Shown: one piece after another, positions 33,025 to 41,609 of the stretch | Layout of the letters: every line of letters starts with the position of its first letter | Position numbering within the stretch: the stretch's first letter is position 1 | Source: Clostridiales bacterium | GTDB taxonomy: Bacteria; Bacillota; Clostridia; Oscillospirales; Oscillospiraceae | NCBI GenBank assembly: GCA_019423635.1 | Contig: JAHZBA010000007.1 | Span: forward strand, 38,346 to 102,345 | Length of the DNA stretch: 64,000 bases | Direction: 5' to 3' | The notes under the pieces: model-generated | Databases searched by the model: none | What the model saw: the letters and a program-made list of their open reading frames with translations, nothing else | Told to the model about the DNA's origin: nothing | Translations under genes and position numbers: made by a program

Positions 33025-35262
33025 ATGCAGGAGCGAACAACCGCATACGATGCCGCCATTGTCGGCTCCCCGCGGCATATCTTTCTCCGGGCTATCGTGG
33101 ACCTCTCGGACCCGGACCGTGTTTGGCTTCCGGTGACCGCCTCCCCGGCGGCTCCCTGGAGCAAGGCGGAGGAGATCCACGACCGGAACTTTGACGCCCC
33201 GCCCCGGTACAGCACCCTGGAGCCTGGCCGGTTCCTGCTGGATGGGACCTTTTCCCCCTTCCCGGCAGATCACAAATCCCCGGAGCCCACGGGCTACGTG
33301 GGAGCCGTCCTCAGCGGGGCAGATGCCACGTTTGAGACGCCGCAGTTCGTGCAGCTGAACTTCTCCGGAATGTCGGTGCTCCAGGCGTTTTCCGTGTTCT
33401 TCTCCACGGATCCCCTGGACGGAATGCCGGAGGACTTCACCGTGGAGGTGGTGCAGGGGAGCACGGCCTACTTTTCCAAGGAGATCACCGGCAACCACGA
33501 GACGCAGATGGAATTTAAGGAGTTCACCGTCTACAACCCGGACTATATCAAATTGACGGTGACCCGCTGGACGCTTCCTGGACGACGTGTGCGGGTGGTG
33601 GAGATTGTGCCGGGCATTTACGAGGACTGGAGCGCGGACGCGCTGGAGAGCCTCCGCGTGACCCAGCAGGGGCAGTTCTCCTGTCTGACGCTCCCCTACG
33701 GCACGGCGGAGATCGGCCTGGACAACACGGACCGGCGGTTCGAGCCCCGGCGGAAGGACGGCATCTTCCAGTCCATCGAGGAACGGCAGGGCGTGGAGCT
33801 GTATCTGGGCGTGATGCTGACGGACGGCGGCGTGGAGTACAAGCAGATCGGACTCTACTACCAGGCCGGGAACAGCTGGAACACCAGCGACAACAGCATG
33901 ATTATGAAGTGGTCCCTGGTGGACATTATCGGGCTGGTTTCGGACCGGACTTTCCTGCCGCCCGCGACGCTGCCCACCACCCTCAGCGGCTGGATGCGGG
34001 CCGTAGTCTCCCAGCTGGGGGAAAATTTCAAGAATCGCTTCCACGTTGACCCCGCCTACGCCAACGCCGCTGTGACGGCTAACAGCGTGGAGGATGTGAC
34101 CGGCAAGAAATGCGGCGATATCATCCGCTGGGCCTGCATGGCCTCCGGCACCTGGCCCAGGGCGGACAGCGACGGCGGGCGGCTGGCAGCGGAGCCCCTG
34201 TGGAACCAGGGCGCGAAGCTGGATCTGGACAATCTGGTGAGCTATCCCACCATGCGGGCCAATGAGAGCCTGGCGGCCCTCATCTTCCGGCTGGCGGACG
34301 GGAACGACACGGAGTACGTGGTCTCCGGCAACAGCACCTCCAGCGAGAAAACGGTGACTATCGTAAACCCGTTTATCCACACCTCCGCCCAGGCCCTGAC
34401 GGCCTCCCGACTGATCCTTGCCCAGTATGGCGGGAACATCATCGAGACCACCGGCCGGGGCAACCCCGCCAGCGAGATTGGGGACGTGGACACCATCTGG
34501 CTGGACGAGTCCAACGCCACCACCGCCCGCCGGATGATGCAGACCTTTGAGATCCGGGATGGGGCCCTCCAGGGCTGCCGGTCCACACTGCTGCAGGCGG
34601 ACGGGTCCTATCTCTGGACGGAGTTTGCCGTGATCCGGGTCTCCGGCAAGTGGAAAGCCCCTCCCGGCGTCACCAGGATCCGGATTGTCCTGGGCCAGGG
34701 CGGCCAGGGCGGCGGCCACGGAGAGCCCGGGTGGGTTGGGTTTACCGGCAACCTGGGTAACTCCGTTGGTTCCGGATACGGCGACCCCGGCCAGGACGGC
34801 CAGGGCGGTGCCATCTGGTACGGCGTGATCGACATCAACCCGGAGCAGGAGTTTGAGGTGGTGCTGGGTGCCGGAGGGGCACCGGCCAGTGTTCCCGGCG
34901 TGCCTGGGGCCATGGGCGGGCACACCACGTTCGGGCCCTACAGCTCCGAGAACGGGACGCTGTACCCCGGCGGCTACACGGATATTGCCAACGGACAGGC
35001 CTTTGCCAGAACCGGCGTGGAAGCGCCCCTGCCGGGTACCGGCGACGGCGGCAAGGGCGGCGCCGGGGGAGATCCGGGAGAGTTTTACACCAAGCAGGTG
35101 CTCCGAAATATTCAGCCATCTGATCCGAAAGCGGACAGGCTCTACAAAACGGAGATTGTTACCATCCGGCCGCCGGGACCCGGTGAGACCGGCGCGGCGG
35201 GGGCAACCGGGTTTGCAATGGTTACCTGGGAGAAACCCGCGGAGGAGAATGCCTATGTTTGA
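33025..35262 (+). CDS. Large tail/baseplate protein with Gly-rich C-terminus
   Basis: 745 residues from ATG 33025 behind AAAGGAGG. The long N-terminal part has a mixed fold with GTAEIGLDNTDRRFEP, as in phage minor tail proteins. The C-terminal about 200 residues are a glycine-rich repeat region (GQGGQGGGHGEPG, GAGGAPASVPG, GDGGKGGAGG), like the collagen-like or polyglycine-type adhesin tips of some fibres. Likely host recognition. Confidence 0.75.
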   Translation: MQERTTAYDAAIVGSPRHIFLRAIVDLSDPDRVWLPVTASPAAPWSKAEEIHDRNFDAPPRYSTLEPGRFLLDGTFSPFPADHKSPEPTGYVGAVLSGADATFETPQFVQLNFSGMSVLQAFSVFFSTDPLDGMPEDFTVEVVQGSTAYFSKEITGNHETQMEFKEFTVYNPDYIKLTVTRWTLPGRRVRVVEIVPGIYEDWSADALESLRVTQQGQFSCLTLPYGTAEIGLDNTDRRFEPRRKDGIFQSIEERQGVELYLGVMLTDGGVEYKQIGLYYQAGNSWNTSDNSMIMKWSLVDIIGLVSDRTFLPPATLPTTLSGWMRAVVSQLGENFKNRFHVDPAYANAAVTANSVEDVTGKKCGDIIRWACMASGTWPRADSDGGRLAAEPLWNQGAKLDLDNLVSYPTMRANESLAALIFRLADGNDTEYVVSGNSTSSEKTVTIVNPFIHTSAQALTASRLILAQYGGNIIETTGRGNPASEIGDVDTIWLDESNATTARRMMQTFEIRDGALQGCRSTLLQADGSYLWTEFAVIRVSGKWKAPPGVTRIRIVLGQGGQGGGHGEPGWVGFTGNLGNSVGSGYGDPGQDGQGGAIWYGVIDINPEQEFEVVLGAGGAPASVPGVPGAMGGHTTFGPYSSENGTLYPGGYTDIANGQAFARTGVEAPLPGTGDGGKGGAGGDPGEFYTKQVLRNIQPSDPKADRLYKTEIVTIRPPGPGETGAAGATGFAMVTWEKPAEENAYV

Positions 35263-35419
35263 TCCGGTGTACATCCCCATCATCATTTCCGCGATCCTGA
35301 CGCCCAACCCGGCCACCGTCGGACAGGCGGTTTTGATCTCCGTGGCGGCGGCGGATCTGGAGGTGATTCCGCGGGAGGAGATCTGGTATGCCTGGGAAGT
35401 TACGGCGGGGGAGGTGTGA
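35255..35419 (+). CDS. Small phage protein (54 residues)
   Basis: ATG 35255 with GGAGGAG eight bases upstream, overlapping the previous gene's stop. Hydrophobic, with IPIIISAILTPNPATVGQAV, then an Ig-like-start pattern. Possibly the short N-terminal half of an Ig-like domain. Unknown. Confidence 0.55.
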   Translation: MFDPVYIPIIISAILTPNPATVGQAVLISVAAADLEVIPREEIWYAWEVTAGEV

Positions 35420-35421
35420 AA

Positions 35422-35592
35422 ATGGAACGAAAAATCGTACATGTCAGGGACAATGTTTATAAACTCGAAGCGAAACCGTCAATAGATGAATTTTTTGATG
35501 CGACGATTCGTGGGGAACTGCGATTGTCCCCGGTGAAGGAAAATATCACTGTCATCCCCGGTACGCCTACAGGCATTACACTTCCGCAGTAA
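35422..35592 (+). CDS. Small phage protein (56 residues)
   Basis: ATG 35422, just after the previous stop; GGGGGAGGTG lies upstream. Ends GTPTGITLPQ. No family recognised. AT-richer than its neighbours. Confidence 0.5.
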   Translation: MERKIVHVRDNVYKLEAKPSIDEFFDATIRGELRLSPVKENITVIPGTPTGITLPQ

Positions 35593-35610
35593 AGGGGAAG
35601 GAATGGTGTG

Positions 35611-35783
35611 ACCTCATCCGCCCCCTGCGGGGGCACCTTCCCCTAAAGGGGAAGGCTTAGGGATGCTGCCAGCCGCAGTGCAGGACAAAGGCTTCCCCTT
35701 TAGGGGAAGCTGGCACGACCGCAGGTCGTGACTGATGAGGCCCTTTAGGGGAAGCTGGCACGGCGAAGCCGTGACTGATGAGG
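35611..35783. repeat. Cluster of three hairpin repeat units
   Basis: Unit 1 (35611-35656) plus, units 2 and 3 (35690-35740, 35741-35783) in the opposite orientation. Each has CCTCATC, a variable stem-loop (for example GACCGC / GCGGTC-type) and CCTTCCCCT / AGGGGAAGC. The 200-bp gap 35593-35800 contains only these. They are the same family as the copy inside the prohead protease. Confidence 0.8.
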
Positions 35784-35800
35784 GGAAAGGAGATGACACA

Positions 35801-37033
35801 ATGGCCCTGACACAAGTCCGGGCGAAGCTGGGAGACACCTGGATCACCCTCACCTATAACGAGGCCACGGGGCGCTATGAGGGCACCCTGACGCCCTCCG
35901 GGACCTCCATCAACGAGCCGGGCGGATACTTCCCCGTGACAGTGGCGGCCACCAACGAGGGCGGAGAGACGGCCACCGCCAGCGGGGAGACGCTGGCGGC
36001 CCTCCGGCTGACCGTCCGGGAGACCGTGAGCCCCGTGGTGACCCTGGTGTCCCCGGAGCCGGGATACCTGACCACCGCCAGCCCCTCCTTTGTGTTCTCC
36101 GCGGTGGATGAGGCCGGGGGCTCCGGTATCGACGTGGACACCGCACAGGCCACCATAGACGGCGCTCAGGCGCCCTGTACGGTCACGGAGGCGGAGGAGG
36201 GGTACACACTCACTGTTTCCGCCTCGGGCCTCTCAGAGGGGCCGCATTTGGTCACCGTGTCCGTCTCCGACCGGGACGGCAACCCGGCCACCGCCAGCGC
36301 CGCCTACACCGTGGACACCGTGCCCCCGGTCCTGCGGCTGATCCGGCCCAACAGTCACCGGATCGTGGACGCTGCCGCCATTGATGTGGCAGGGACCGCG
36401 GCAGACGCGACCTCCGGCGTGGCCGCCGTCACTGTGGGCGGGGTGGAGGTGACCGTGATCGACGGCAGCTTCCACCGGCTGGTGCCTTTGGAGGTGGGGC
36501 TCAATGAGATTACCGTGACGGGCACGGACGCCGCGGGGCTGACGGCCAGCAAGTCCTTCCAGGTGCTCCGGCTGGTGACGGACCGGGGCAGTGCGGACAC
36601 GGAGCGCATTCTGGCCCTCTGCAAGCGGGGCTATACCAGCTGGACGGAAGAGGAGCGGGCCTGGTGGGCCAATACCCGGTGCCGCCGGGGGAGCTACGAC
36701 GGGCAGGATCTGGAGCGGGTGAACCTGGCGATCTCCTGGCTGAACACCTGGCTCCGGGCCTACGGATACCTTCCTGCCTGCCAGCCGGACACCCGCGAGT
36801 GGGCGGAAACAGATATCTGGGGCATCCCGGATGAAACCCGGCTGGTACGCAACACAGAGGGCCTGCGGGAGGTCCTGCCCCTGGACGGGGAGGTGCCGGA
36901 TACGCCGGAGACGGTGCGCAGCACGACCCACGCCAATAACGTGGAAGCCATTCTGGTGGCCGTGGACGCGGTGCGGCCGCTGATTGATGTATCGCCGTGG
37001 ACCTGCGGGGAGATCTCCTGCGGTGAATTCTGA
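35801..37033 (+). CDS. Tail protein with bacterial Ig-like domains
   Basis: 410 residues from ATG 35801. Three Ig-like modules (about 1-70, 78-160, 165-255, with VVTLVSPEPGYLTTASPSF and PVLRLIRPNSHRIVDAA) and a C-terminal helical domain with SADTERILALCKRGYTSW, AISWLNTWLRAYGYLP. Ig-like domains on phage tails commonly bind surface glycans or stabilise fibres. Confidence 0.75.
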   Translation: MALTQVRAKLGDTWITLTYNEATGRYEGTLTPSGTSINEPGGYFPVTVAATNEGGETATASGETLAALRLTVRETVSPVVTLVSPEPGYLTTASPSFVFSAVDEAGGSGIDVDTAQATIDGAQAPCTVTEAEEGYTLTVSASGLSEGPHLVTVSVSDRDGNPATASAAYTVDTVPPVLRLIRPNSHRIVDAAAIDVAGTAADATSGVAAVTVGGVEVTVIDGSFHRLVPLEVGLNEITVTGTDAAGLTASKSFQVLRLVTDRGSADTERILALCKRGYTSWTEEERAWWANTRCRRGSYDGQDLERVNLAISWLNTWLRAYGYLPACQPDTREWAETDIWGIPDETRLVRNTEGLREVLPLDGEVPDTPETVRSTTHANNVEAILVAVDAVRPLIDVSPWTCGEISCGEF

Positions 37034-37046
37034 AAGGAGTGATGAT

Positions 37047-37796
37047 GTGAAAAACACGATTATCAAAGGAACGGGAAACAGCCGGACGCTCCATTTCTCT
37101 GTCACCGCCGTGACAGAGTACCAGACCATTGCCGATTTCCTGGCGGCGGGCGCCTCAGAGGCCGGCATTCCCATTGATATCGGCCCCCTAAAACCGGAAG
37201 GGGTTGTGCAGGCGGGTAATCCGTTGAACAAAAGCACGCTCCTGAAAGATGAGACGGCGGAAGCACATGGATTTTCTTCTGACGCCGTGCCGGATGATAT
37301 GTGGGTGGGCCTGGTGCCTGTCGGCGGTATTTTGTGGCTGGCCAGCCAGACACTCCCTGATGGGTTTTTGCTGTGCGATGGGTCCAACATTGGCCGGAAC
37401 GACTACGCAAAGCTGTTTGAGGTGATTGGGACACAATTTGGAACCGGTGATGGAAGCACCACGTTTACCCTTCCGGATCTGCGGGCCGCATTTGTGAGAG
37501 GCGCGGGTAGTCAAAGCAGATACGCTTCTGTATTTGGCAGAAAGACCGATGCAACGTATCTCGAAACAGTGACCACAGATGGTCCATACGTACACTCTTA
37601 TCTTTTAACCGGTTGGACAAATGATGAGGTTGCTGGCAGACTAAATGTTCCTATCGGAAATCAAGACGCTTCTTACGCTCTTTCTACATGTAGAATGGTT
37701 AGATATGGCGCGGATAACTATATTCAAAATATTGGAAGAACCGCGTATGCAGTCCGCCCCTATAACATCGCCCTGACGCCCATTATCAAATACTAA
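37047..37796 (+). CDS. Tail collar domain fibre
   Basis: 249 residues from GTG 37047 behind AAAGGAGTG. N-terminal about 90 residues (KNTIIKGTGNSR ... IDIGPLKPEG ... NPLNKSTLLKDETA) are a diverged version of the fibre 1/2 head. The C-half is a phage tail collar domain (GGILWLASQTLPDGFLLCDG, RNDYAKLFEVIGTQFGTGDG, TFTLPDLRAAFVRG), known from short tail fibres. Third member of the fibre family in this region. Confidence 0.85.
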   Translation: MKNTIIKGTGNSRTLHFSVTAVTEYQTIADFLAAGASEAGIPIDIGPLKPEGVVQAGNPLNKSTLLKDETAEAHGFSSDAVPDDMWVGLVPVGGILWLASQTLPDGFLLCDGSNIGRNDYAKLFEVIGTQFGTGDGSTTFTLPDLRAAFVRGAGSQSRYASVFGRKTDATYLETVTTDGPYVHSYLLTGWTNDEVAGRLNVPIGNQDASYALSTCRMVRYGADNYIQNIGRTAYAVRPYNIALTPIIKY

Positions 37797-37806
37797 GGAG
37801 GCCAGC

Positions 37807-38207
37807 ATGACAGCTTACACCTATAACAATGAGACCATGGAGTACATCGGGCAAACCAAGTGCCAGCTGGACCCGGTGCGCAGCGCCCGGGAGGGCCGGG
37901 AAGTCTGGCTGCTGCCGGGAGATTCTGTCTGGATTGCGCCTCCGGAATTTGACCCGAAAACGAAGAAAGCAGTCTGGTCCGGGGAGGCATGGGTGCTGGA
38001 GGATCTTCCGCCTGAACCCGAACCGGGCCCGGAGCCGGACCCCACCTACACCTCCGACGAGATCATGGCCGTTATTCTGGGTCTGGAAGTTCCTGGAAAT
38101 GCGGGGGGGGGTGCTCTGACCACCTAGAGCCGCAGGCGGTACGGGCGGCGGCGCTCTTCCTGGATGACGGCCGTGTGGCCCTCCTCAGACTGGGGGTGGG
38201 CGCATGA
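37807..38207 (+). CDS. Fibre-associated protein with poly-G tract, likely phase-variable (frame-broken)
   Basis: ATG 37807 behind AAGGAGG. 106 residues as sequenced, ending at TAG 38125-38127 after a G9 run (38103-38111). Adding one G joins the frame to LEPQAVRAAALFLDDGRVAL, then LRLGVGA, and a TGA at 38205-38207 that overlaps the fibre 2 ATG (38204). The upstream part (DPVRSAREGREVWLLPGDSV ... YTSDEIMAVILGLE) is homologous to the gene at 38866, which has no poly-G. Confidence 0.7.
38103..38111 (+). repeat. Homopolymeric G9 tract
   Basis: Nine G in the gene before fibre 2. G10 (or G7) restores the long frame to the fibre start. Second tract of this type in the fibre region. Confidence 0.8.
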
Positions 38208-38851
38208 CGGACACGATCATCAAGGGGACCGGGAACTCCCGGAGCATCAAGGCCCCCGCCAATCTCAAGCAGCAGGTCACGGATCTGGACAGCCTGCTGG
38301 ATCTGCTGATTGCTGGGTTGCCCTGCGACATCGGGCCGCTGAACGAAGCCGGGCTCCAGCAGCGGGGGGATGACCTGAACAAGGCAAATCTGTTGAAGGA
38401 CGCCACCGCGGCTCTCTACGGGCTGACGGGGGAGGCCGTGCTGGATGAGGTGCTGGCGAAGGCCAGGGAGCTGATTACAGCGGCGCAGAATACAGCAGAC
38501 CAGGCTCCTACAATGGTATTGGGGAGCTATACAGGGGACGGAGGCAAATCAGAAGATACCGCAAAAACGCTGACGTTTTCTTTTGTCCCACAGATCGTTA
38601 TGATCCCGTTGTCATTCAATGGTTCAAGATTTAAAACCACAATAGGAACATCTGGAAACTCAACTTTCTGCGTTTTTCCGTCTGTGATGCCCACATCTTT
38701 TACAATGGGATACAGCTTTAACCACGGGAACTCTGTTTCTGGCTACGGGAAAAAAAGCAACGGCGGGAAAAGCATCAGCTGGTATCACGAAAATGCAATA
38801 AGCGGAATGAATGAATCTAATGTTGTTTACTACTACATCGCATTCGGCTGA
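38204..38851 (+). CDS. Tail fibre protein 2 (variable C-terminus)
   Basis: 215 residues from ATG 38204. Head nearly identical to fibre 1 at the DNA level over about 240 bp; the C-terminal part (LTFSFVPQIVMIPLSFNG ... GMNESNVVYYYIAFG) is distinct and AT-richer. Start overlaps the stop of the long frame in the poly-G gene by ATGA, as in fibre 1. Confidence 0.78.
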   Translation: MTDTIIKGTGNSRSIKAPANLKQQVTDLDSLLDLLIAGLPCDIGPLNEAGLQQRGDDLNKANLLKDATAALYGLTGEAVLDEVLAKARELITAAQNTADQAPTMVLGSYTGDGGKSEDTAKTLTFSFVPQIVMIPLSFNGSRFKTTIGTSGNSTFCVFPSVMPTSFTMGYSFNHGNSVSGYGKKSNGGKSISWYHENAISGMNESNVVYYYIAFG

Positions 38852-38865
38852 CAAGGAGGAATCAA

Positions 38866-39195
38866 ATGACCCTTATCAAAATCGAGCAAAACGACAACGG
38901 CAGTCACGACAACCAGACAATCTACGGCGTGACTCCGGAGACCTTCCCGGTTCCGGAGGGCTGGGCCGTGATCCCGGAGGAGCTGGGCACTCCGGAGACG
39001 CTGGAAAACTACCCCTTCGGAGAGATCACCATTGCCTACAATCCCGACGGGACGCCTATGGTCACCAGCTGGACGCCCCTGCCCATCCCGGAGCTGGAAC
39101 CGGGGCCGGAGGAGGGGGAACAGTACACAGACAGCGACATGATTCTTGCCCTTATGGGCTACGAAAGGAGGAATGGAAACAATGAGAATCGTTGA
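38866..39195 (+). CDS. Fibre-associated accessory protein
   Basis: 109 residues from ATG 38866 behind AAGGAGG. Contains VTPETFPVPEGWAVIPEEL and ends YTDSDMILALMGYE, the same ending as the poly-G gene at 37807 (YTSDEIMAVILGLE) but with no G tract. The next gene starts inside it (14-bp overlap). Probably a chaperone or accessory factor of the fibre. Confidence 0.65.
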   Translation: MTLIKIEQNDNGSHDNQTIYGVTPETFPVPEGWAVIPEELGTPETLENYPFGEITIAYNPDGTPMVTSWTPLPIPELEPGPEEGEQYTDSDMILALMGYERRNGNNENR

Positions 39196-39649
39196 CAACA
39201 GAATTGTATGGGAGGGACCCGACATCCAGCGAGCGTCGCAAATCATCTCTGCTCTGCGCATGTATGCCGGGACGCTCCCGGAGGATAAGGCCCGGGAAGT
39301 GGCCACGGTCTACCCTCGCTATGAGGCGGGCACGTCCTACCGGGCGGGACAGTACATCACCGATGGGGAGGACGCCAATGGGGACCCGCTGCTGTACAAG
39401 GTGGTCCAGGACCACACCTCACAGGAGGACTGGCCCCCGGCGGACAACCCCGCCCTCTATACCTGCCTGAGCCTGGACCCCGGCGGGTATCCCATCTGGA
39501 GCCAGCCCACGTGTGCAGAGGATGCCTACAACACCGGGGACATCGTTTCCCGCAACGGGACGCTGTACAAGTCCAAGATCGACGGCAACACCACCGAGCC
39601 GGGGACGGATGACCGGTGGTGGGAAACGGTGTCCAAGTCGGACACATAA
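39182..39649 (+). CDS. Carbohydrate-binding-like phage protein
   Basis: 155 residues from ATG 39182. Two small modules of the chitin-binding type 3 or CBM5/12-like pattern: YRAGQYITDG ... LLYKVVQDHTSQEDW, then YNTGDIVSRNGTLYKSKIDG ... DDRWW, each with the aromatic and Tyr-Lys residues of the fold. Probably binds a surface glycan. The last codons VSKSDT overlap the 39629-39645 inverted repeat. Confidence 0.7.
   Translation: MRIVDNRIVWEGPDIQRASQIISALRMYAGTLPEDKAREVATVYPRYEAGTSYRAGQYITDGEDANGDPLLYKVVQDHTSQEDWPPADNPALYTCLSLDPGGYPIWSQPTCAEDAYNTGDIVSRNGTLYKSKIDGNTTEPGTDDRWWETVSKSDT
39629..39645. repeat. Inverted repeat GTGTCC-AAGTC-GGACAC
   Basis: Same loop AAGTC and peptide (VSKSDT) as the 25573-25603 copy, 14 kb away, in an unrelated gene. 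It ends 1-4 bases from the stop codon. Confidence 0.6.
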
Positions 39650-39670
39650 CGACAGAGAGGAGGGCCTGAT

Positions 39671-40039
39671 ATGCCTGACTGCAAAGATAGCTGCCCGGTG
39701 CTTCCGCGGGTCGAGGCGCTGGAGGAGGCCAACAGGCGCCATGCGGATACGCACCAGCGGATTTTTGATAAAATCGACACAATTAACCGGGAGACCGGAG
39801 CGCAGGAAGAAATGCTGACGGCCATGGATAGTAAGATTGACCGAATGCTGGATTGGCAGGACGATAACCGAGGACGTATTGAGAAGATTGATACACTTGT
39901 GGATATTTCTGCCAGGGTTTCCGCGCTGGAGGCAAAGCCCGGGAAGCGCTGGGACGGGCTGGTGGACAATCTGATCTGGGCCATGGCGGGAGCAGTGCTG
40001 GCGTGGGTGGTCAGCGGTATGCCGGGCCTTGGAACATGA
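39671..40039 (+). CDS. XhlA-like coiled-coil membrane protein
   Basis: 122 residues from ATG 39671. N-terminal Cys (CKDSC), a long coiled coil (RVEALEEANRRHADTHQRIF ... DKIDTINRETGA), then one C-terminal membrane helix (LIWAMAGAVLAWVVSG). This is the hemolysin XhlA-type layout of phage lysis accessory proteins; it precedes the holin. Confidence 0.75.
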   Translation: MPDCKDSCPVLPRVEALEEANRRHADTHQRIFDKIDTINRETGAQEEMLTAMDSKIDRMLDWQDDNRGRIEKIDTLVDISARVSALEAKPGKRWDGLVDNLIWAMAGAVLAWVVSGMPGLGT

Positions 40040-40084
40040 AAACCGCCTCGAGAGGGCGCGAATACATATGAAAGGATGAGACAC

Positions 40085-40621
40085 ATGAAGACCATCAATG
40101 AGATTCTGAAAGACTACACCGCCGGAAAAGAGGACCTGGAGACCACCAACGCGGCCTTGAAGGAGGCCGGGGCCACGTACCACCTGGAGCCGGGCCGGAA
40201 CGAGCTGACGGAGTGGGAGAAGCAGCACACATCCGTGGGGTACTACCCGGAGCAGGCCGACGGCTGGGGGTACCTGGACACCGGAACCGGCACCCTGGAC
40301 AAGGTGCGCGTCAACGCTGGCATCCTGGAGAACAAGGTCAACGAGCCTCTGCCGGACGGCAGCGTCAACATGCCCGCCTATGTGACCATCTGCGGCAAAA
40401 CCTACGCCGTCCGGTACGGGGAGCTGGTGGAGATCGAGGAGGAGTGCGAGGACTGCAAGGTGCCGCCCCTTCCCGTCAAGGCGGATCTGCGGCGCCGGAC
40501 GGATCTTGCGGGGCAGACCGTGGAGCAGAAGACCAAGACGGGGACCTATTCGGTGACCTACAACACGCAGGGGTACGCCGTCAAGGCATCCAAAATCAAC
40601 TTCACAGAGGAGGGGAATTAA
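40085..40621 (+). CDS. Phage hypothetical protein
   Basis: 178 residues from ATG 40085 behind GAAAGGATG. Contains YHLEPGRNELTEWEKQHT and YSVTYNTQGYAVKASKINF. Ends one base before the holin start. No clear homology visible. Confidence 0.6.
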   Translation: MKTINEILKDYTAGKEDLETTNAALKEAGATYHLEPGRNELTEWEKQHTSVGYYPEQADGWGYLDTGTGTLDKVRVNAGILENKVNEPLPDGSVNMPAYVTICGKTYAVRYGELVEIEEECEDCKVPPLPVKADLRRRTDLAGQTVEQKTKTGTYSVTYNTQGYAVKASKINFTEEGN

Positions 40622-40903
40622 ATGGACATTGCATCTATGGGAATTGCCGGGGTAGCGGCAATCACGGTGATCTGCTACCTTGTCGGTCTGTGTGTCAAGC
40701 TGGCGTCCTGGGCAAACGACAAGATCATCCCGGTTGCCTGCGGCCTGAGCGGTTGCACTATTGGCTTGCTGTGGTTTTATTTCGGTTGGTCTGGTTTTCC
40801 CGCTGAGGACCCGATTACCGCGGCGGCAGTTGGGATTGTCAGCGGGCTTGCGGCAACCGGTATCAATCAGGTAGTCAAACAGATTGGAGGCGGTCATGCC
40901 TGA
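40622..40903 (+). CDS. Phage holin
   Basis: 93 residues from ATG 40622. Three hydrophobic segments (AAITVICYLVGLCVKLA, ACGLSGCTIGLLWFYF, AAAVGIVSGLAATG) with a short charged tail. Just upstream of, and overlapping, the endolysin. Makes the membrane lesion that lets the endolysin reach the wall. Confidence 0.8.
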   Translation: MDIASMGIAGVAAITVICYLVGLCVKLASWANDKIIPVACGLSGCTIGLLWFYFGWSGFPAEDPITAAAVGIVSGLAATGINQVVKQIGGGHA

Positions 40904-41549
40904 TCGACAAACGATTGCTCCGGTAGGTGAGGCTGGCCTGGCCCTCATCAAGCAGTTCGAGGGCTGCCGGCTGAAGGCCTACAAGCCCGTTCCCACGGAA
41001 ACGTACTGGACCATCGGGTGGGGGCATTATGGTCCGGACGTCCACGAAGGGGACACCATCACCCAGGCGGAGGCGGATGCCATGCTTTTGACAGACGTGC
41101 AGAGGTATGCCGACGCGGTGGACAACCCTTCCAACTGCCCACTGACCGGCCGGCTGAACGCCAACCAGCGGGACGCGCTGATCTCGTTTACCTATAACTG
41201 CGGGGCGGGAAACCTGCGGACGCTCTGCAGGGGGCGGAGCCTGCCTGAGATCCGGGAGGCCATGGCACTGTACAACAAGGCGGGCGGGAAGGTCCTTGCG
41301 GGCCTCACCCGCCGCAGGGCCGCGGAGCAGGCGCTCTTTGACAAGCCTGTGGAGGAGGTGAAAAAGATGGATAACACGCCGAGCCCTGCCCATAAAGAGG
41401 GCGTGGAGTGGGCCGTGGAGAATAAGATTTTGCAGGGGAACGCCGATGGGGATCTCATGCTCCACCAGGGCCTGACGCGAGAGCAGTTCTGCACCATGAC
41501 CAAGCGCACGGTGGACTGGATTATGAGCCGATTTGGGCGGATGGATTGA
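40896..41549 (+). CDS. Endolysin, GH24 lysozyme with C-terminal domain
   Basis: 217 residues from ATG 40896 behind GGAGG. GH24 lysozyme: catalytic Glu in QFEGCRLKAY (residue 22), TIGWGHYGPDV, NANQRDALISFTYNCGAGNL. After about 165 a short helical domain (HKEGVEWAVENKILQGNADG ... TREQFCTMTKRTVDWI) resembles an S-layer-homology-like or wall-binding module. No signal peptide, as expected for holin-dependent release. Confidence 0.92.
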   Translation: MPDRQTIAPVGEAGLALIKQFEGCRLKAYKPVPTETYWTIGWGHYGPDVHEGDTITQAEADAMLLTDVQRYADAVDNPSNCPLTGRLNANQRDALISFTYNCGAGNLRTLCRGRSLPEIREAMALYNKAGGKVLAGLTRRRAAEQALFDKPVEEVKKMDNTPSPAHKEGVEWAVENKILQGNADGDLMLHQGLTREQFCTMTKRTVDWIMSRFGRMD

Positions 41550-41609
41550 CGGCGAGGCCGTTGGCGAGAGTCCAGAAGTCGGGGGCAGGCGGGTGGGGGC
41601 GAGAAAATC

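Noticed and set aside
32824..35442. 872-codon open frame on the minus strand
   Set aside because: Runs opposite to the large tail protein with clear domain content; its translation is a typical high-GC shadow.
32295..38111. Poly-G tracts as pure sequencing errors
   Set aside because: Errors in homopolymers are possible, but two tracts with homologous post-tract frames and ATGA-coupled fibres favour a biological cause; kept as a finding with this caveat.
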